Source: Cydia pomonella | Lineage: Eukaryota; Arthropoda; Insecta; Lepidoptera; Tortricidae | Reading direction: 5' to 3' | NCBI RefSeq assembly: GCF_033807575.1 | Contig: NC_084705.1 | Span: 16,176,019-16,240,018, forward strand | DNA: 64,000 bases | Shown: positions 10,010-21,168 of the stretch, piece by piece | How positions within the stretch are numbered: position 1 is the first letter of the stretch | Layout: each line of letters begins with the position of its first letter | Made by a program: the position numbers and the translations under genes | Notes under the pieces: generated by a model | The model's input: the letters and a program-made list of their open reading frames with translations, nothing else | Database searches by the model: none | What the model was told of the DNA's origin: nothing

Positions 10010-11707
10010 GACTAATAAAACTGCGGACGGAGTATCGGCAAAACACAACTAGGATTCCATCATCCACCAATTTCCTAGTATTTATTTACGCGTGACACAC
10101 AGACATTGATAGTTATCTCTATGCCCTCATGCACTAATTTGGGGTTACTATCAAAACGACTGAATCTCAAAATGACCTGTTTAGCATGAGGTCCAGAACG
10201 CAAAACGACCACAGTATCAAAAAGCCTATATCTCATAATAGCATGGTAGCAAAACGACTAACGAGTAAAAGGCCTTCGTCTCAGAATAGCTTAGTATCAA
10301 AACGACTTGTTCGCGAAACGACCACTCCGTGGAACGTCTACATCTTTAAATGCCTTAATAGCAAAAGGACTAGATCGCAGAAGAACTAAATCTCAAAATG
10401 GTTGAATAGCTAAACGACTTCTTGTTGAAAGGGCATGTAACACGTACTTTCATCTTGGTTTTTCTTGGTTCACGGCAGTTTTACGAAAGTGGCTTTTGGT
10501 TTTAGTTTCATGACGATGTTTTCTGGTACCAAAGAGTTTTTTTGTAATAAATTCAGTTAAAAACCCTTAATTGTCTTTAGATCTTCGAAACTTACTTTAA
10601 TTTAGGCTCCAATGTCTAACCTCAGTCCGAACTATAACATGTTATAGGTACACAAAGGTTTGATACAATATAATACTTGAATAATATTATATACTGGCCG
10701 CTTAAAATTTATCATTACAAGTCCTTATGACTCTCAATGACAGGCAATATGATTTGATTTCTCAAAAGCATATCGGAAAAAAAACGCCAATTAAAAATGT
10801 GCCAATGATTTATTTTATTATTATGATATAAAAATCATTTGAGCTATTAGAGTTGGGAAACTCTGTTTAAAAAGTCGTTATAATTTTAAAAATTTCATTG
10901 CGATAAGTAAAAGCAATTTTTTGTTAGTAATGAATGAGTAAGCATATTTATTACCACGACATATATTGATTTATCTTTATTTTCTTTTGTTTTATTCCTT
11001 GCGATTTGACTATTAAGTAATTCTTTAACATACTTCATCTTCATGCATAATGTTTACATAATGTTATACCATTAGGTATCCATAGATGCCCGAAGAGAAA
11101 TAGTGTTTCATGCCCTTTCAACAAGAAGTCGTTTAGCTATTCAACCATTTTGAGATATAGTTCTTCTGCGATCTAGTCCTTTTGCTATTAAGGCATTTAA
11201 AGATGTAGACGTTCCACGGAGTGGTCGTTTTGCGAACAAGTCGTTTTGATACTAAGCTATTCTGAGACGAAGGCCTTTTACTCGTTAGTCGTTTTGCTAC
11301 CATGCTATTATGAGATATAGGCTTTTTGATACTGTGGTCGTTTTGCGTTCTGGACCTCATGCTAAACAGGTCATTTTGAGATTCAGTCGTTTTGATAGTA
11401 ACCCCTAATTTGCCGTCAGTCGGATTGACATGTCATTTGAGTAAATTGGCGGGCAGAAAAATATAATATATGCCGACATGAGTGGTCAAATGTTATAAGA
11501 ATTATACAGATCAGACGAAAAAAAGAGATGGGATAACTTTTCATATGTAAATTTATCAATTATCATGTTATCGTACGTAAAATCACGATATTTCAATTTC
11601 AATTTCTGCGGAACAGGAGTATGACCAGTATTTTGAATAGGGTAATTTCCCGAAAGTAGGTTAATTGATACCCTTCTTATTAAATCGTTAAGTACTTATA
11701 AGAGATT
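10010..11707. repeat. Composite dispersed repeat (copy 1), interrupted by a foldback element
   Basis: 10010-10140 and 11406-11707 are together homologous to the continuous stretch 18232-18640. They share GCGGACGGAGTATCGGC-type and GCGTGACACACAGACATTG sequences on the left and GTCAGTCGGATTGACATGTC on the right. The two halves are split by the insertion at 10141-11405. The family is noncoding and not identified. Confidence 0.85.
10141..11405. mobile_element. Foldback DNA element with ~300-bp inverted arms made of subrepeats
   Basis: Arms at 10141-10443 and 11104-11405 are near-perfect reverse complements, starting GGGGTTACTATCAAAACGAC. Each arm consists of degenerate ~22-nt units of the type TCAAAACGAC. 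Because of this, both arms translate to almost the same nonsense peptide (open frames at 10186-10389 plus and 11133-11360 minus), which is not a gene. The ~660-bp centre is AT-rich and noncoding. The flanks carry TAATTT at 10135-10140 and 11406-11411, a likely 6-bp target duplication. The empty site exists at 18340-18360, which confirms the boundaries. The transposase superfamily is unknown. Confidence 0.9.
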
Positions 11708-11890
11708 AGTACCTGGGCGACCGAGCTTTGCTCGGTTATAACTATTTATTGTAATATGGTGATGTTTAGGTGATAATCTACATAAACTTAAAAAAGTAAA
11801 ATGTGAACTGACAATTATTATTATTTACAAACAAAACTGATATGATCACATGAAGGCTTACCTTACTTTTTTTTTATTTAGGTCCTTTGC
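11708..11890. other. Repeat-like spacer
   Basis: Begins with CTGGGCGACCGAGCTTTGCTCGG, split by a small self-complementary CGAGC/GCTCG motif, in AT-rich sequence. No coding signal. Confidence 0.35.
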
Positions 11891-11907
11891 AGAATGAAAG
11901 GTCGAAT

Positions 11908-12060
11908 ATTAAAATAGTACATTACGATACAAGTGCGAAAAATAGGAAATTCGAAACGAGTGGCGATAAATTAAAACACGACCGAAGGGAGTGTTTTAAA
12001 TCGACACGAGTTGCGAATTACCTATTCGCACATGTATCGTACAACGTTTTACAGTACATA
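11908..12060. mobile_element. Palindromic MITE-like element
   Basis: An imperfect ~150-bp palindrome. It begins with AGTACATTACGATACAAGTG and ends with CACATGTATCGTACAACG followed by TTTTACAGTAC. The arms match inward through TTCGAAACGAGTGGCGA / TCGACACGAGTTGCGAA around a GAAG centre near 11985. A diverged relative lies at 15262-15420. Noncoding. Confidence 0.7.
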
Positions 12061-12175
12061 TGGCCCTTTAAATGTTCGACACAGTAACATAATATGCTAC
12101 TTCTCGCACTAGTGCTATAAAGTAGCCCCATATGTACTGTAATATAATAAAAAGCTCGAGCAGCTCGAGCGACTA

Positions 12176-12455
12176 AAGCTGTACTTGATGAAGCGCACAT
12201 TGATGTCTTACCATGGCCTGCCAACAGCCCTGATTTAAATCCGATAGAACACTTGTGGGACCAGTTAAATTAAAACGACGTGTTAGGGTCGTTAGGGAGA
12301 GTCAGCAAGAGGTTAACAACCAGCAGCAACTCATAAACGTTTTTAAAAGGGCTTGGGATGTTATTCCAGAGGAGAATGTGAAAAACTTGATCGAAAGCAT
12401 GCACTCAAGGGTGCAAGAATGTAATGTTAAAAGAGGAGGACATACCCGTTATTAA
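12176..12455 (+). pseudogene. Tc1/mariner-type transposase, C-terminal fragment
   Basis: One frame reads [20 protein letters not shown], the highly conserved DD34E-type block with the catalytic glutamate in IEHLWD. It stops after DQLN. A second frame (12255-12455) carries the normal continuation RVVRESQQEVNNQQQLINVF, AWDVIPEENVKNLIESM and RVQECNVKRGGHTRY to the stop. The upstream catalytic aspartates and the helix-turn-helix are missing. Sequence ending in CAGTGGCCCTTATTTTCTTT near 12671-12690 may be the element's 3' terminal inverted repeat. It is a broken remnant. Confidence 0.88.
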
Positions 12456-12700
12456 CAAAAATGTTACTTGATTTAAAGTCATTTTGTTTAATTTTCAGTG
12501 ATTTCTAAGTTTTAAGTTTTTTTATTAGAGAAGTAAATTTTCATTAAAACATTAATTTTTTTTTTATTCGTTAATGGTTACAGAAATACATTGAAGAATG
12601 CCATTTTTTATTGTAAGAAAATATATCACATAAAATAAGTATGTTTTAAGTTACAGCCAAAAAACTCAGTGGCCCTTATTTTCTTTCGAGGAGTATATAT
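12456..12700 (+). repeat. 3' flank and probable terminal inverted repeat of the Tc1-like remnant
   Basis: AT-rich noncoding tail following the transposase stop, ending near 12700 in CAGTGGCCCTTATTTTC and a TATA. The matching 5' terminus was not found, in keeping with a 5' deletion. Confidence 0.4.
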
Positions 12701-12805
12701 TGTTATCTCAAACATTAACTACATTTTTTTAAACTTGTCTAAAAACATTAAAAATTAAAAAAATATATAAACTTGAACATATAAAAAAAAAAAACAATAG
12801 TTAGT

Positions 12806-12881
12806 CACCGGGCGGGATTCGAACCCGTAACACTGATTGTTTCTTGCCGTCCGCGTCTTAACCCGCTGGACTAGACGGACA
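12806..12881 (-). repeat. tRNA-derived sequence (tRNA pseudogene or SINE head)
   Basis: Read on the minus strand, an A-box-like TAGTCCAGCGG sits 7 nt from the 5' end and a perfect B-box GGTTCGAATCC lies at 12825-12815, with normal tRNA length between. The seven 5' bases do not pair with the bases after the T arm, so no acceptor stem forms. It is unlikely to be a functional tRNA. Confidence 0.7.
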
Positions 12882-12901
12882 GTGGCCGGCAACACGAATT
12901 T

Positions 12902-14425
12902 AGCGACCATATTCTGCGTCGAAAGAAAAACGCATGAAAACTCGAAAACGCGCGTTTTCCCAAACATAAGACTAATCTAGATCGATTGTATACCCCCAAA
13001 AACCTCCATATACCAAATTTCAGCGAAATTGTTAGAGCCGTTTCCGAGATCACAGAAATATATATACAAGAATTGCTCGTATAAAGGTATAAGGTTTAGG
13101 TAAATGGATAAATTATTGATTGCGAATTTCAAAATAAATCGGTATGGTAATTTCCCGACAATAATGAGATTAAATACACTTTTATGACGAATATTTGATA
13201 GTAAACCTTTGTTTGTTATGTATATTATATTTTTGTTCAAAATCAGATATCTCTAATCTGCCGTCCTATCACTAAAACCTATCAAAGCTGCATATTACCA
13301 GTTTTCGTTTGGATGAATATTCTAAGACAGGAAAAAATTCTCTATCGACTGGTCTTGGAATCATATTTTTATCATTTGTAGTTACGGAGATACAGACTCG
13401 ACCTAACACGCTAACTGCATTATAATATGATACTTCTCGATACTATAAAATCGCAAACCCACATTATTCTTCTATAAGTAATATAAAAGCGCTTAGCCAG
13501 TTGTTTATTTTAATTAATCTTTAAACAACATACAAAGCTAAAACACATTTACTTGAAAAAACTTTATAAATTTCCATTAAAGCCATTTAACCCTATTATT
13601 ATGTTTTATCATTTGCACTGTTTTATGTTTGACAATAAATATGTAGGTACCTGATTTAATAGGTCTTGCAAATGCGTAATGTTGCATAATTACTTTGTGC
13701 AAACATTTTTAATAATAATAATAGTTAGCATCGGAATGATATCCGTTCGTTTTATTTTTATTTATACATTTAACTTGAAAAATATCTTTAAATCATAAGT
13801 TTTAAACAAAATAATATGTTGCAGATCGGAAAATATGATAAATTATTATCGAAAATTTATAAATATCGATTATTTATAAATGTACAAATAATCCTGAAAT
13901 ATTGTTTAAACAAATATAGACTAAATTATAAATATCTACGTAGGTATATGCTTTTATACGTCTTACTCTTAACACATGCGCACCATATCTACGGACTCAA
14001 ATTACATGCACCGCGTGCAAACACTTATAAAATCATAATATTTAACATTAGATGAAATCAATTGTTAAAAGACATTAGAGATATCTGATTTTGAACAAAA
14101 ATATAATATACATAACAAACAAAGGTTTACTATCAAATATTCGTCATAAAAGTGTATTTAATCTCATTATTGTCGGGAAATTACCATACCGACTTATTTT
14201 GAAATTCGCAATCAATAATTTATCCATTTACCTAAATCTTATACCTTTATACGAGCAATTCTTGTATATATTCTGTGATCTCGGAAACGGCTCTAACAAT
14301 TTCGCTGAAATTTGGTATATGGAGGTTTTTGGGGGTATACAATGTATCTAGATTAGTCTTATGTTTGGGAAAACGCGTGTTTTCGAGTTTTCATGCGTTT
14401 TCTTTCGACGCAGAATACGGTCGAT
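12902..14425. repeat. Giant inverted repeat: ~355-bp arms, ~815-bp centre
   Basis: The left arm (12902-13257) and right arm (14074-14425) are reverse complements with few mismatches. They encode the same nonsense peptide on opposite strands (12977-13240 minus, 14091-14351 plus). AATTT flanks both ends (12897-12901, 14426-14430), a possible target duplication. The AT-rich centre has no gene. Part of the centre and the inner right arm recur, reverse-complemented, at 18641-19450. Confidence 0.88.
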
Positions 14426-14430
14426 AATTT

Positions 14431-15261
14431 CTTATTTTTCAAACTAAGTGCATTGCTGCCAACTTACAAAATATTAATTTGTAAAGTAGCACCATATGTA
14501 CTGTAAAATACTATTTCCAAACAGCCTAATCAGCAAGCGGCAGCGTAAAAACGTTTTAAAAAAACCAACATTTAGGCGCAGAAGAACAAATGCTCGAGGA
14601 CATGTGATTGATCATTCTCATTTAGTTATAAAACACAAGAGCTAAGGAATTTGCAGCTGTCTAGAAAAGTGAAAGGAACGTAATTCTCTACAAAGCGCCA
14701 GACGGTCCCAAACATATTAAGAGAAGGATCAATTATTTCTGGATCATTGTACGAGCGTCTGCGGATTAGAACAATACTCGTACCGGGGAATTCCGCTCGG
14801 GTAGTAGATACAGTCGCGGAATGTAATTATTAAGCCATCATTTCATTGCGTAAGGATTGAACTCGACCAAATCAAATCGACATAAATCCAAAATGGTGTA
14901 GCGTAGCCGTCTAGCCTTATGATGCGTATTGTTATTTAGCAAATTTGTAACACATTATACTACGCTGAACATGTGAATTATTTACTCAAACTTATCTTAA
15001 AACCGCCGTTGCTTAGCAACGAATATGCACAACAGATCACCGTACCAACCTAACTGAAAAATATTATTTGTTGATGGTTGATTGCCAAGACGTTGTGTCA
15101 CAGTTTGACGTTAAAAAACAAAAGAAGGTTGCTTTACAGTCCTAGGTGTGTAAGGCAGTATGAAATTCCTTTACATATCATCTTCCCTCATCGCACCTGA
15201 TATGTAAGTAGTATTTCCGGACCTAATTTGAAGTAAGTCATGTCATCATTTCATAGCAAGT
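14431..15261. other. No gene recognised
   Basis: GTAAAGTAGCACCATATGTA near 14479 is related to sequence near 12120-12140, so this stretch holds diverged repeat pieces. Several short open fragments occur (for example around 14560-14780), but none shows a domain or splice structure I can defend. Confidence 0.4.
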
Positions 15262-15420
15262 TTGAGAAATAGTACATTATGATACAAGTGTGGTAAGTTG
15301 GTCACTACACACGAGGCGATATTGTGCGCACGAGCTGTAAGCGAGCGCGCAATAAGAAAGCCGATGTGGGTAATGACCTATGCACACGCGTTTCATACGA
15401 CGTTTTTCAACACACTTGCG
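15262..15420. repeat. Diverged relative of the palindromic MITE at 11908
   Basis: Starts AATAGTACATTATGATACAAG and ends in CGTTTCATACGACG, matching the ends of the 11908-12060 element. The middle differs and is GC-richer (GAGCGCGCAATAAG). Confidence 0.55.
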
Positions 15421-15910
15421 AGGAAAAAACAAAACTTATAGTTAAATTATTAATTTTTTGTCAAAACAGTAAAAGTTGGTACAATTTACAAAATGGTGGC
15501 TTACAGTTTTAACATCGAATAATTACACCAAAGCGTGCTGGGCTTGTAGGCACTTATTCGCCAGTTCATTGAAGTAAGCTACCAACACGTCCAAGAAAGA
15601 CTGGGCGTTTTTGCTGATTTTCCATTGAATAAAAGTTTCATATGCCGCCAATTATTTTTCACCCGATTTTGATGGTAAAAAGCTATCGTTCTCGGCTCTT
15701 GCCTCTATTGGTATTACTGGCAGTGTCAATTTTATGTGTTCTTCATTTTCAATGCTTGAAAATGTCATTTTTGTCAATATATGAACTATTCCAATTTTAT
15801 GACAAATATGGAAAATGGCTGGCGCGTTATTTTTTTACACACGATTCCAATGCGCCCGCAAGGCAAAGGCGCGAACGAAATCGACAAACAGCCAATTAAA
15901 ATAATTTTTA
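15421..15910. other. No gene recognised
   Basis: A plus-strand open frame at 15642-15899 begins with a hydrophobic run but has no matching splice sites, no Cys pattern and no domain. It is treated as chance. The rest is AT-rich. Confidence 0.4.
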
Positions 15911-17312
15911 AGAGAAAAAAACCGACTTCATTGAGGGACACCGCTGAATGAACGATTATTGTTTATTTGAGATTTCATACAATGAAATTAAAAAGACAGC
16001 GTCCTACGCCTAATTATGTAGAAAAGGAGGTAATATGTTATTTTTTTGCAACTGCACCCACTTTGACACATTACAGATTTGCCCTATGGTTGACTGGTAA
16101 GATATTCGACTGTATTTAAGATAAATTATTTCAAACCATTCATGAAATAAAGCACCAGATAATTATTAAAAAAACTAAATAGGATAGAAATATAAAAATG
16201 CGCCTTGAAAACCAAACTGCTTGGCAAAGAGAACAAATTGCCAAACGTGAACTATGCATCATTGAAGAGTTCTGTTCTGTTCATCATTAGCAATTCCACT
16301 TCATCAAATGTCACTTCTACAAATGTAAATACTTGATTTGTTAATGAAAATACTAATCACTATATATATGCCTTTAACATTTGAGGAGTTCCCTCGAATC
16401 CTCATGGACCCCATCGTCAGAACTCGAACTTAACAAAAATTTGTCTTGAAAATCTAATTTGCTTAACAAACACAGCGAAGAGGACAAATCGCCAAACGTG
16501 TACTATGCGTCGTTGAAGAGTAACATTCTGATCATCATCAGCAGTTCCACTTCATCAAATGTCACTTTCTAAAATGTAAATACTTGAATTGTTAAAGAAA
16601 ATACAAAAATCACTATATGTATGCCTTTCATATTTGAAGAGTTCACTCGATTTCTCATGGACCCCATCGTCAGGACTCGAACCTGACAAAAATTTGTCTT
16701 GAAAATCTAATTTACTTAACAAACACAGCGAAGAGGAGAAATCGCCAATCGTGTAATATGCGTCGTTGAAGAGTTCCATTCTGATCATCATCAGCAGTTC
16801 CACTTCATCAAATGTCACTTTTTAAAATGTAAATGCTTGATTTGTCAAAGAAAATACAAAAATCATTATAGGTATGCCTTTCATATTTGAAGAGTTCCCT
16901 CGATTCCTCATGGACCCCATCGTCAGAACTCGAACCTGACAAAAAATTGTTTTGAAAATTTAATCTACTTAACAAACACAGCGAAGAGGAGAAATCGCCA
17001 TACGTGTACTATGCGTCGTTGAAGAGTTCCATTCTGATCATCATCAGCAGTTCCACTTCATCAAATGTCACTTTTTTAAATGTAAATGCTTGATTTGTTA
17101 CAGAAAATTTGTATTTCACATTTGAAGAGTACCCTCGATTCCTCATGGATCCCATCATCAGAACTGAGTTTTGACAAAAACGGGACCAATCTGTATATAT
17201 ATAAATTCAAACAAAAAAATAATTTTCAAAATCGGAGTTATGGAGTAACAAACATAAAAAAAACATACAACCGAATTGATAACCTCTTTTGAAATCTTGA
17301 AGTCGGTTAAAA
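15911..17312. mobile_element. Dispersed element with internal ~252-bp tandem array (long copy)
   Basis: The left end AAACCGACTTCA and right end TTGAAGTCGGTT form a 12-bp inverted terminus. Between about 16195 and 17165 a unit of 251-253 bp is repeated roughly four times (CTTCATCAAATGTCAC recurs at 16299, 16550, 16803 and 17056). One unit (16555-16818) is open on the minus strand for 87 codons, and the others are closed by stops. Another copy at 54070-54945 has only two units. The element ends with CAACCGAATTGATAACC, a terminal sequence frequent in moth genomes. The superfamily is not determined. Confidence 0.8.
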
Positions 17313-17640
17313 ATTTAAAAAGCTAATATTTTGGTATTTTTATTCGACGGATGGAGATCAAATAGATAAAATGTTATGTTTATTCATTTATGTAGTTTGC
17401 GAGATAATTTAATCTATAAATTATGTTAAGTGTGATAAAACCTCATTGAACTAACATTTGAAACCTAATAGTTGGTAAAAAAAAATGTATTATTCGACCA
17501 AATTAAGAAGGCTCCGTTTCCATATTATTAGAAATCAGTTACCTTCTTAACTCAGTCGGATAATATAATGAAAAAGCACGGGTGTTATAATATGTACACT
17601 GAAAAAGCAAGCGTGTTTATTATGAGCCAAAAATCGGTGG
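17313..17640. other. No gene recognised
   Basis: AT-rich spacer between two dispersed repeats. No exon-like sequence. Confidence 0.4.
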
Positions 17641-18163
17641 AAAAAAGCGGCCAAGTGCGAGTCGGACTCGCCCATGAAAGGTTCCGTACCATTTATGATT
17701 TATTAAAAAAACTACTTACTAGATCTCGTTCAAACCAATTTTCGGTGGAAGTATGCATGGTAATGTACATCATATTTTTTTTTAATTATATCATTCTCTT
17801 ATTTTTGAAGTTACAGGGGAGGGGGCACACATTTTACCACTTTGGAAGTGTCTCTCGCGCAAACTATTGAGTTTAGAAAAAAAAAATATTACAAACCTCA
17901 ATATCATTTTTGAAGACCTATTCATAGATACCCCACACCTATGGGTTTGATGAATTTTTTTTTTTAGTTTCAGTTCTAAGTACTTATGGGGAACCCCCAA
18001 AATTTATGGTTTTTATTTTTATTTTTGTGTGACAATCTTAATTCGGTTCACAGAATACATCTACTTGCCAAGTTTCAACATTATAGTTCTTATAGTTTCG
18101 GAAAAAAGTGGCTGTGACATACAGGATTCCATTTTGTGCCATTTGGCTACGGAACCCTAAAAA
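17641..18163. repeat. Dispersed moth repeat of the 'CGGCCAAGTGCGAGTCGG ... GGAACCCTAAAAA' type
   Basis: Starts GCGGCCAAGTGCGAGTCGGA, then GGTTCCGTACC, and ends GCTACGGAACCCTAAAAACG. Related or partial copies in this window lie at about 33271, 34520-35217, 35490-35582, 43031, 45755-45851 and 56325-57222. The open frame at 17568-17870 is incidental. Confidence 0.75.
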
Positions 18164-18231
18164 CGTCGTTTTGAACAAGTGTGTTGAAAAGTAAGTTACG
18201 CTGACAATGATGCTAGCGAATATGTCAGTCT

Positions 18232-18640
18232 CGGACTAATAATTCTGCGGGCGGAGCTTCGGTAAAACACAACTAGGATTCCATCATCCACCAATTTCCT
18301 AGTATTTACGCGTGACACACAGACATTGACAGTTATCTCTATGCCCTCATCCACCAATTTGCTGTCAGTCGGATCGACATGTCATTTGAGTAAATTGGTG
18401 GAAGAAAAATATAAAATATGCCGGACATGCGTGGTCAAGTGTTGTAAGAATTATACAGATCGGACGAAAAAAGAGATGGGATAACTTTTCATAGGTAAGT
18501 TTATCAATTATCATGTTATCGTACGTAAAATCACGATATTTTCATTTCATTCTGCGGAAGTATGACCAGTAGGTTGAATAGGGTAATTTCCCGAAAGTAG
18601 GATAATTGATGCCCTTCTTATTAAATCGTTATGTATAAGA
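18232..18640. repeat. Composite dispersed repeat (copy 2), with empty site for the foldback element
   Basis: Homologous to 10010-10140 joined to 11406-11707. The junction CACCAATTTGCTGTCAGTCGG at 18352-18372 carries a single copy of the target and no insertion. This gives the pre-integration state of the 10141-11405 foldback element. Confidence 0.88.
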
Positions 18641-19450
18641 GATTATTTAGGTAAATGGATAAATTATTGATTGTGAATTTTAAAATAAGTCGGTATGGTA
18701 ATTTCCCGAAAATAAGGAGATTAATGACGCTTTTATGACTAATATTTGATAGTTAATCTTTGTTTGTTATGTATATTTTTTTTTGCTCAAAATCAGATAT
18801 CTCTAATATATTTAACAATTTTTTTTTTAAACTAACAACTTGATTCAATTTATTTACACAATTAACAATTAATAAGAATTAGAGTAAAATGTAAATATAG
18901 GAACAATACAAACTTAAATTAATTAAAAACTAAAAATCTATATCTAAAGAGGGCCCCTGGGGCATAGTGCCAAAGATACTGGCAGCATTTCCTCGCTGAA
19001 TCGCAACGCTTATTCATTGAGCGAGGAAGCTGCCAGGATTAACAATTGATTTCTTCTAATGTTAAATATTATGATTTTATAATTTTTTGCACTCGGTGCA
19101 TGTAATTTGAGTCCGTAGTTATGGTGCGCATGTGTAGAGCATATACCTACGTAGATATTTGTAAATTTAGTCTATATTTGTTTAAAAAATATTTCAGGAT
19201 TATTTATATATTTATAAATAATCGATATTTATAAATTTTCGATCATTTTTTATTATGTTTTCCGATCTGCAACATATTTTTTGTTTTAAACTTATGGTTT
19301 AAAGATATGTTTCAAGTTAAATGTATAAATAAAAAAAAAACGAACTGAAATCATTCCGATGCTAAATATTATTATTATAATAATGTTTGCATTAAGTTAT
19401 TATGCAACATTATGCATTTTGAAGACCTATTCAATCAGGTACATATTTAT
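18641..19450. repeat. Reverse-complement partial copy of the giant inverted repeat's right arm and centre
   Basis: TAGGTAAATGGATAAATTAT onward matches the arm at 13095. After an insertion at 18821-19038 it continues as the reverse complement of about 14060-13650 (for example TGCATGTAATTTGAGTCCGT). In this copy it directly abuts the composite repeat. At locus 1 the two are 1.4 kb apart. Confidence 0.8.
18812..19047 (-). mobile_element. 5'-truncated LINE 3' end with 9-bp target duplication
   Basis: TTAACAATT occurs at 18812-18820 and 19039-19047. The 218-bp insert has its poly(A) (read as T) at 18821-18828, so it lies on the minus strand. Its 5' part is GC-richer (GGCAGCTTCCTCGCTCAAT on the minus strand) and its 3' UTR is AT-rich. 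The uninterrupted sequence exists at about 14050-14075, confirming the insertion. Confidence 0.85.
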
Positions 19451-20720
19451 TGTCAAACATAAAGCAGTGCATTTTTTTTAATTATTGGAAAATAATTATT
19501 ACATCAGGGAAAATATGTTTTCATGGTATCACTCATCTACATGCACACTTTCAAACCATCCGCCATTCCAGTGTCACAGTTTGTCATAAGTCAAATTACC
19601 TCTGATAAAATCTTTACTCTATGATGTCAGTGTCAAATTTTCAATAGATCACATCAAGACTATTTATACACATTGTGCCGAAGCAGGCGGGGCGTCAACT
19701 TTGTGCCACGGAGCTGTTTAGTTCGCAAATGGCGGCCCGTTGGACAGTCATATTAAGAAGTATTAAAATTATATCTCTAAGAAAATAAATATGCCTGAAA
19801 ATAAATATATAATAAAATAATACTGCCTTATTGTGCGGATAAATGATGTGCTAGTCGTTCCAACAAACACTGGAAACAATATGGGATTGCCTTTCACGCA
19901 TAGTTTAGCTAGGATTATATTATTTTGATTTCTCTTGATCAAAACAGGCTTTATATTGGGATGATGTTATGCATTTTACACAATCGTTGATATTAAGAAA
20001 CTCTCATTTTAAATTTTTTCAGGCTGTTGTTTTGATAATTTAAATTCGTGATAGTAAATACGAATCGTCGTTGTAGGTGGCGCTTTTTATGTGTACATTT
20101 TTACTAAGTCCTGGTATCTCGCTGCTTTATAATTTTTCGTTAAATTCGCAGACGGCTGGACCGATTTGGCAAATTTTGGTATTGGAATATTTCTAGGTCC
20201 AGAGACGGTTTAAACGGTGAAAAAATATAGAAAGAATGCAAGGAAAATAGTAAAAACAATAATAATATTTTCCCATACAAACTCTTCCTGCAACGACGTG
20301 TTCAATACGAATTTCTGTATGTTGCTCTGATCAATATGAAAATCGATATCTGAGGATCCTAGAGGACCTTTATAATGAATCTGAATGAATGCGTTGTCCT
20401 CTCGGATCCTCGGATATCGATTGCCTACTTGATCAGATGAATAATTCTGAAATTCAAACCTGCGGCATTTTTTTGTTTAATTTTGATTCACATCATAATA
20501 AAAGGCCTCTCAGATCCTCAGATATTGGTTTTCATCTTAATCAGAGCAAAATTTAAAAATCCCAAATGCTAGCTGTTTTTTTTTCTCGATTTTGACCTAT
20601 CATATTTAGCTACATTAATTTCTATCAGACATATTTCTGTGCCACCTAACTAAACATCACAGTATAAGACAATAACAATATAAGAAAAAACGATATAATG
20701 TATTGATTGCTTCGGAAGCC
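19451..20720. other. No gene recognised
   Basis: A GC-richer patch with AAATGGCGGCCCG near 19728 could be promoter-like, but no exon follows that I can support. 20340-20560 holds three diverged GGATCCTCGGATAT-type motifs. Otherwise AT-rich. Confidence 0.35.
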
Positions 20721-20724
20721 TATA

Positions 20725-21168
20725 CACCGTGTTTTTTTTTATTTCCGTTAATTTCAAGGCTGCATCTCTGAGCTTAAATTAGGTAACTTTCTCAAAGACA
20801 CCAGTATTCTAATTAACTCAATTTCTGAGAAAATCATTTTTTTTTTTTCTTATAAGGCCTTTACGAGCGTGTCCGTGGCTTAGAGCCTGTTTACATATTG
20901 ATTTATGTTAAGTACGAGTTAATACATTTGCTACTAAACGTATGTACTATCTCGGACGATTTATTTTCAAAATGACATTGATATGTCACAGTTTTCAATT
21001 GTTTGGTTGATTTAATTGTAATGCGTGTGTTACAACAACGCTATATGCAACATTTAATTACTTTTATGAAAAAAAAAAAATTTTTTTTGGAAATTTACTA
21101 TGCCATATTGTTTCCTTCAACGTACTTACCAATACCCCGAAGTTAACGGAATTCAATAAAACACGGTG
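20725..21168. mobile_element. TA-flanked MITE, ~445 bp
   Basis: Termini CACCGTGTTTTTTTTTATTT and its counterpart AATAAAACACGGTG, with GTTAA next inward on each side, flanked by TA (20723-20724 and 21169-21170). There is no coding content. The interior has long A and T runs (20840-20851, 21070-21088). Confidence 0.75.

Noticed and set aside
10186..10389. 67-codon frame repeated at 11133-11360 on the other strand, looking like a conserved protein
   Set aside because: It is the translation of the degenerate subrepeats in the two arms of a foldback element. The similarity is due to DNA inverted repetition, not protein constraint.
12806..12881. tRNA gene
   Set aside because: Good A- and B-boxes but no acceptor stem. 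More likely a SINE head or pseudogene.
14091..14351. 86-codon frame shared with 12977-13240
   Set aside because: Again the two arms of an inverted repeat. No codon-level constraint visible.
16190..17170. CRISPR-like or satellite array
   Set aside because: Units are ~252 bp without spacers, inside a dispersed element with defined ends in a eukaryotic genome. It is an internal tandem repeat.
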